Below are positions 61,167-64,000 of a DNA stretch of 64,000 nt, in pieces (the stretch's first letter is position 1; every line of letters starts with the position of its first letter). Made by a program: the position numbers and the translations under genes. The stretch comes from Impatiens glandulifera (Eukaryota > Streptophyta > Magnoliopsida > Ericales > Balsaminaceae), in NCBI RefSeq assembly GCF_907164915.1, contig NC_061864.1:9865889-9929888 (forward strand), given 5' to 3'. The notes below the pieces were generated by a model. The model saw nothing but the letters and a program-made list of their open reading frames with translations. It was not told the DNA's origin and made no database searches.

Positions 61167-61168
<2 letters not shown>
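60826..61168. other. Probable pararetrovirus leader, no gene
   Basis: Absent from the left inverted arm, so it arrived with the pararetrovirus or within the same site. No tRNA-Met primer-binding motif was found. No gene is visible. Confidence 0.45.

Positions 61169-61259
<91 letters not shown>
61169..61259. repeat. (TA)n tract at right end of pararetrovirus
   Basis: About 90 bp of TA. Together with 55866-55899 it corresponds to the single TA tract at 35062-35115. Confidence 0.9.
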
Positions 61260-61265
<6 letters not shown>

Positions 61266-61767
61266 AGTTTAAAGAATTTATGTTTAGCTCTTAAGTCAAG
61301 CCTCTCCCTAATTTTCTCCATCCCAAAATCAACCCGTTTATTTCTTATTCCAACTCTCAACATCAACAATTCAATCCTTCTTTTTAAAATAAAATAAAGA
61401 AATGGTAGATAAAATATTTTAGATATAGATTGATAAGAAGAAGAAGAAATGAACACGGATGGTTTTGAGATGGATGGAGAGAAATGAAAAAATGTTTACA
61501 CTTTTTTTATTTTATTTTGTTTCAAGTGATAAAGACATGACATGTCACATATGTAAAAATAATTAAATAATATATTTTTTAATTTGGTACCTACTTTAAG
61601 AGTGTATTTTAAAAATCACTTGTGAATCTATTTATTAAATGATAAAGATTGTAATATTTATAAAATCTGACTACAAATTAAAAGTGGGATATAAATTGAC
61701 AAACTAAATGTTAAATGTGAAGAATGATAATAAGAGATAAAGTTGTTTATCAATCTGATAGATAACA

Positions 61768-62210
61768 ATGGCCAAGTTCTCTTCATGCACCACCAACAGC
61801 TTCAGGCTCACATTTGTTTTCTTAGGTTAGTACTAATTTTATAATTTGACATGTTTTCATTTAGTAAATAAATTGGAGTGCTAATGAGAAGATATTTATA
61901 TGTGTAGGACTTATGATTAATGGTGATGAAGGTCAAGCTCAAGATAGGATACTTGCTTTGTCTTAAACAATTTGGGGCATACCCAAATTTAAATTTTGGG
62001 TCCTAAAATAAAAAAAATAAAAAAAAATTAATTTTAATAATATAAATTGAGATATAAATGATTAATATATTATAATACGAAAATAAGAGATTAAAAAGGA
62101 GAAAAATAAATTATATATATAATATATATTTAATATTAAAGGAGAAAAAAAATTAATAATATAATATAAAAAAATGTGAGCCCTGTTATTTTGATTTTAG
62201 ACTTTACAGA
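61768..62210 (+). pseudogene. Broken DEFL gene beside RPL21 copy B
   Basis: Exon 1 (61768-61825) keeps the family start ATGGCCAAGTTCTCTTCATG and a GGTTAG donor; a TATA box is at 61691-61697, and one upstream motif at about 61647-61668. Exon 2 begins after TGTAG at about 61908 and shares TTAATGGTGATGA with DEFL 2, but is out of frame. It reaches a stop at about 61965 without encoding any of the eight cysteines. From about 61965 a 235-bp AT-rich element (GGGGCATACCCAAATTTAAA ... GAGCCCT) replaces the cysteine-coding part. DEFL 3'-flank sequence (TTTTGATTTTAGACTTTACA) resumes near 62200. Confidence 0.8.
61965..62197. mobile_element. Short TE replacing the DEFL cysteine domain
   Basis: Related to 47350-47590: both have GGGGCA(C/T), AAATTTAAATTTTGG, AATTAATATATTATAA, a TATATTTAATATTAAAGGA block and GAGnGCCCT. 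No coding capacity. At this locus its arrival coincides with loss of the mature-peptide sequence. Confidence 0.55.
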
Positions 62211-62648
62211 GAAAAAGTTAGTCAATTTTGTTAATCAGAATTCAGAACATAAACAAATAAAGATTACAAAACAAATTCAAATCAATTGGTACTAGAAGAT
62301 GATTCTAGTGGGATTTTAGAGTGATCTTATCATGAACAAAATGTGAAGGATTTGATATGTATATAATAAAACATTTTAAGATAATTATAAGAACTTTTGG
62401 AAACAAATAAATATTTGTTTGATTTAGTATTCATCGAAATTCCAAACCCAATCACCATGGAAAGACAAGACCATACAAATTTCTTTGATAATTTGTCAGA
62501 AGAGAAATTACAAGGAATGTCAAGTCTATAGTGTAAACAAAACTTTGATAATTCACTATCAGTGCTTTGATTCATAAACAAAAAGAGTCTTCAACCAAAG
62601 AAAGAAAATCGGATGGAATACAAAAAAGAACCAGCTAAGAAACCTAAC
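62211..62648. other. DEFL 3' flank to RPL21 B
   Basis: The first part matches the 3' flank of DEFL 2 (AGAGAAAAAGTTAGTCA). The rest is the 3' flank of RPL21 copy B, related to 30330-30456. No additional gene. Confidence 0.55.
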
Positions 62649-63409
62649 CTAGTATCCACCCTTGAGATCATTGACAACATCATATGGAATAGGAGTGACG
62701 GTCTCTAAGGTGGCACCCTCAACCATGAAGCCTGGTTTGGGTCCTTTTGGTTGTCTCTTAGTGCTTATGACCTCACCTCTTGCTTTAGCTTCAGCCTTCA
62801 ACTGGTCATTCTTCTTGATCCTCAATTTGAAATCCTCATTACATCTAGAAGGCTGCACGTGCTCTATCCGAGCATGGATCCTTTTCTTGATAATCCTGTT
62901 ACCAACCTGATTTATGTACAAAATCTCACATCTTTTAGTTTTTGATAGATACAATCCCAAAACTCAGAATCAAGTATATGATAACCAGCTCCATCATAAA
63001 GTAGCAAAATGGTAACAAAGAAAACATATTTATGCAACCCTAATAGATTTTAACTAAATTCAACAGACAGACAGACAGACAGACCAATGCAGAATGAATT
63101 GCAGACAGTTAAGGGTATTTCCAAATTATAAATGAGCAAATGAAAATAGAGGAAGACAACAAAAGGGCGGACCTGTTTGTTGATTTCAACGCCGATAGCG
63201 CGCTTGGTAACGTTCCAGACGCGGCCAGTACGACCATGGTAGAACTTGTGGGGCATTCCCTTGTGAATGGCTCCATTGACCTTGACATCGACATATTCGC
63301 CAATGCGGTAGGTTCTCAGGTAAGTGGTCAAATGGATGGTACCCTTCTTGCGGAAGGCCCTGGCGAAGAGATCCCTCGTTCTCGACCTAAGACCGTGACC
63401 CGCCGGCAT
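62649..63409 (-). CDS. RPL21: 60S ribosomal protein L21 (eL21), copy B
   Basis: Exon 1 is 63409-63173 (79 codons) and exon 2 is 62906-62649 (86 codons with stop), with a 266-bp phase-0 intron containing a short CAGA tandem run (63063-63082 region) that is shorter in copy A. The product is 164 aa, intact from [10 protein letters not shown] to LKGGY, with Ala at residue 18. Exons and intron are very similar to copy A and the orientation is the same. The broken DEFL gene lies on its 3' side, as for copy A, so the pair duplicated as a unit. The apparent methionine start of the exon 2 frame lies in the intron and is not used. Confidence 0.96.
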
Positions 63410-63492
63410 CCTGTCTCTCTTTCACTGTTTCTTTCTCTGTTGATTCAGGGCGACGAGCGACGGCAGTAAAACCCTAGAATTGTGTGTTCAGG

Positions 63493-63565
63493 TATATAAA
63501 TGGATAATAGTCCACTACAATTGTTGTTACTTCATTGTAGTAACATGCTTTACATGGGCCGATTG
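63493..63565 (-). promoter_or_regulatory. RPL21 copy B promoter elements
   Basis: The minus strand has a site II element (GGCCCA at 63555-63560) and TATA-like TTATATA (63493-63499). The telo-box present in copy A at the equivalent place is not seen; that interval reads differently here. Confidence 0.6.
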
Positions 63566-63569
63566 GCCT

Positions 63570-64000
63570 TTAAATTAAACAGATTTTTACTTCACTTATA
63601 GGCCCACTAAAAATTACTTACATTAAAATCGAAATTTTACATAAAATATTAATAATAATTAAAAAAAATAATATATATATATATATATATACTAGTTAAA
63701 AGTACTAATATATATATATAATAAAAATTATAAAGTAGGCTGAATTATTTATTTATCAATTTTGATGAACAGTCTTAAAAATATAATATATACAACATTA
63801 TATTTACCGGCTTTATATCGGGGGAATTTTGACAAATTTCCCTTATAGTAGGCTTATTTCCAAATTTAGCATAGGCATAATAAATTTTGTAAAATTAACC
63901 TTTTTGTCATGGGTAAAAGACAATTCTACCCTTAATTAAAAATTTGGGTTATTTATGTTTCTTTTCCCCCCTCTCCTCATTCCCTTTCAGTTTCTCCTCG
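63570..64000. other. Intergenic DNA, possible MITE at window end
   Basis: AT-rich with (TA)n at 63671-63691. From about 63820, GGGGGAATTTTGACAAATTT, then TCCAAATTTAGC, resembles an end of a common non-autonomous plant element, but its other end lies beyond the window. No gene. Confidence 0.35.

Larger units (their letters stand above)
55900..61168 (+). mobile_element. Endogenous pararetrovirus, florendovirus-like
   Basis: A single integrated, inactive copy of a caulimovirid. It contains, in order, a coat-protein region, a CCHC knuckle, a coiled-coil stretch, protease, reverse transcriptase, RNase H, a second frame after pol, and a promoter/poly(A) region. The second frame after pol, joined by an ATGA overlap, is characteristic of florendoviruses as known from surveys of plant genomes. 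The movement-protein region and primer-binding site were not seen, so the copy is permuted or 5'-truncated. Stops and frameshifts occur throughout. The boundaries are (TA)n tracts, and the left inverted arm shows an uninterrupted (TA)n at the same position. There are no LTRs. Confidence 0.82.
43133..61710. repeat. Right arm of the inverted duplication
   Basis: Collinear, as reverse complement, with 34476-38400 but about 18.6 kb instead of 3.9 kb because of later insertions. These are a hAT-like element (44387-45612), a composite TIR element (47338-48629), a SINE-like array with a nested LINE (about 48809-55257) and a pararetrovirus (about 55900-61168). The best-preserved blocks are 43133-43507 and 45793-47337. 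Confidence 0.8.

Noticed and set aside
55900..61168. Active or episome-competent virus
   Set aside because: Stops and frameshifts lie in the coat, knuckle, protease, RNase H and second-ORF regions, and part of the genome is absent.

Overview
The window looks like a gene-poor, AT-rich, repeat-dense stretch of a eudicot nuclear genome. Supporting signs are spliced two-exon genes with GT/AG introns, two plant-type RPL21 (eL21) genes, plant defensin-like (DEFL) peptides, Ty1/copia and LINE retrotransposons, a tRNA-derived SINE-like repeat and an endogenous plant pararetrovirus. The species cannot be named from the sequence.

Layout. 1-2.6 kb: AT-rich DNA with small non-autonomous transposon relics. 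2.6-9.2 kb: a terminal-inverted-repeat element into which a young, nearly complete copia element has inserted; both have visible target-site duplications. 11.6 kb: DEFL gene 1. 12.9-14.5 kb: decayed Mutator-like element. 15.2-17.6 kb: first copy of a segment repeated at 28.1-29.9 kb. 20.7-23.2 kb: a fold-back element built from two mirror-image ACGT-rich arrays. 25.1 kb: DEFL gene 2. 30.1-31.2 kb: DEFL remnant plus RPL21 copy A. 34.5-38.4 kb: the compact left arm of a large inverted duplication carrying DEFL gene 3. 38.4-42.0 kb: a truncated, decayed copia element in the spacer. 43.1-61.7 kb: the right arm, carrying DEFL gene 4 and expanded by later insertions: a hAT-like element, a composite TIR element, a SINE-like tandem array split by a LINE, and a florendovirus-like pararetrovirus. 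61.8-63.4 kb: a broken DEFL gene and RPL21 copy B.

How the parts relate. The functional content is two RPL21 genes and four intact two-exon DEFL genes that encode secreted eight-cysteine peptides. Three further DEFL relics show repeated duplication and loss. The DEFL genes share a signal-peptide exon, a TATA box about 75-95 bp before the ATG, and a short AT-rich upstream motif present in one to three copies. A DEFL relic or gene sits beside each RPL21 copy, so the two travelled together.

The most informative structure is the inverted duplication. Its left arm preserves empty sites for most of the insertions in the right arm. This gives the insertion boundaries and shows that the pararetrovirus entered a (TA)n tract. 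No computation was run: pairings were read by eye and divergence figures are rough.
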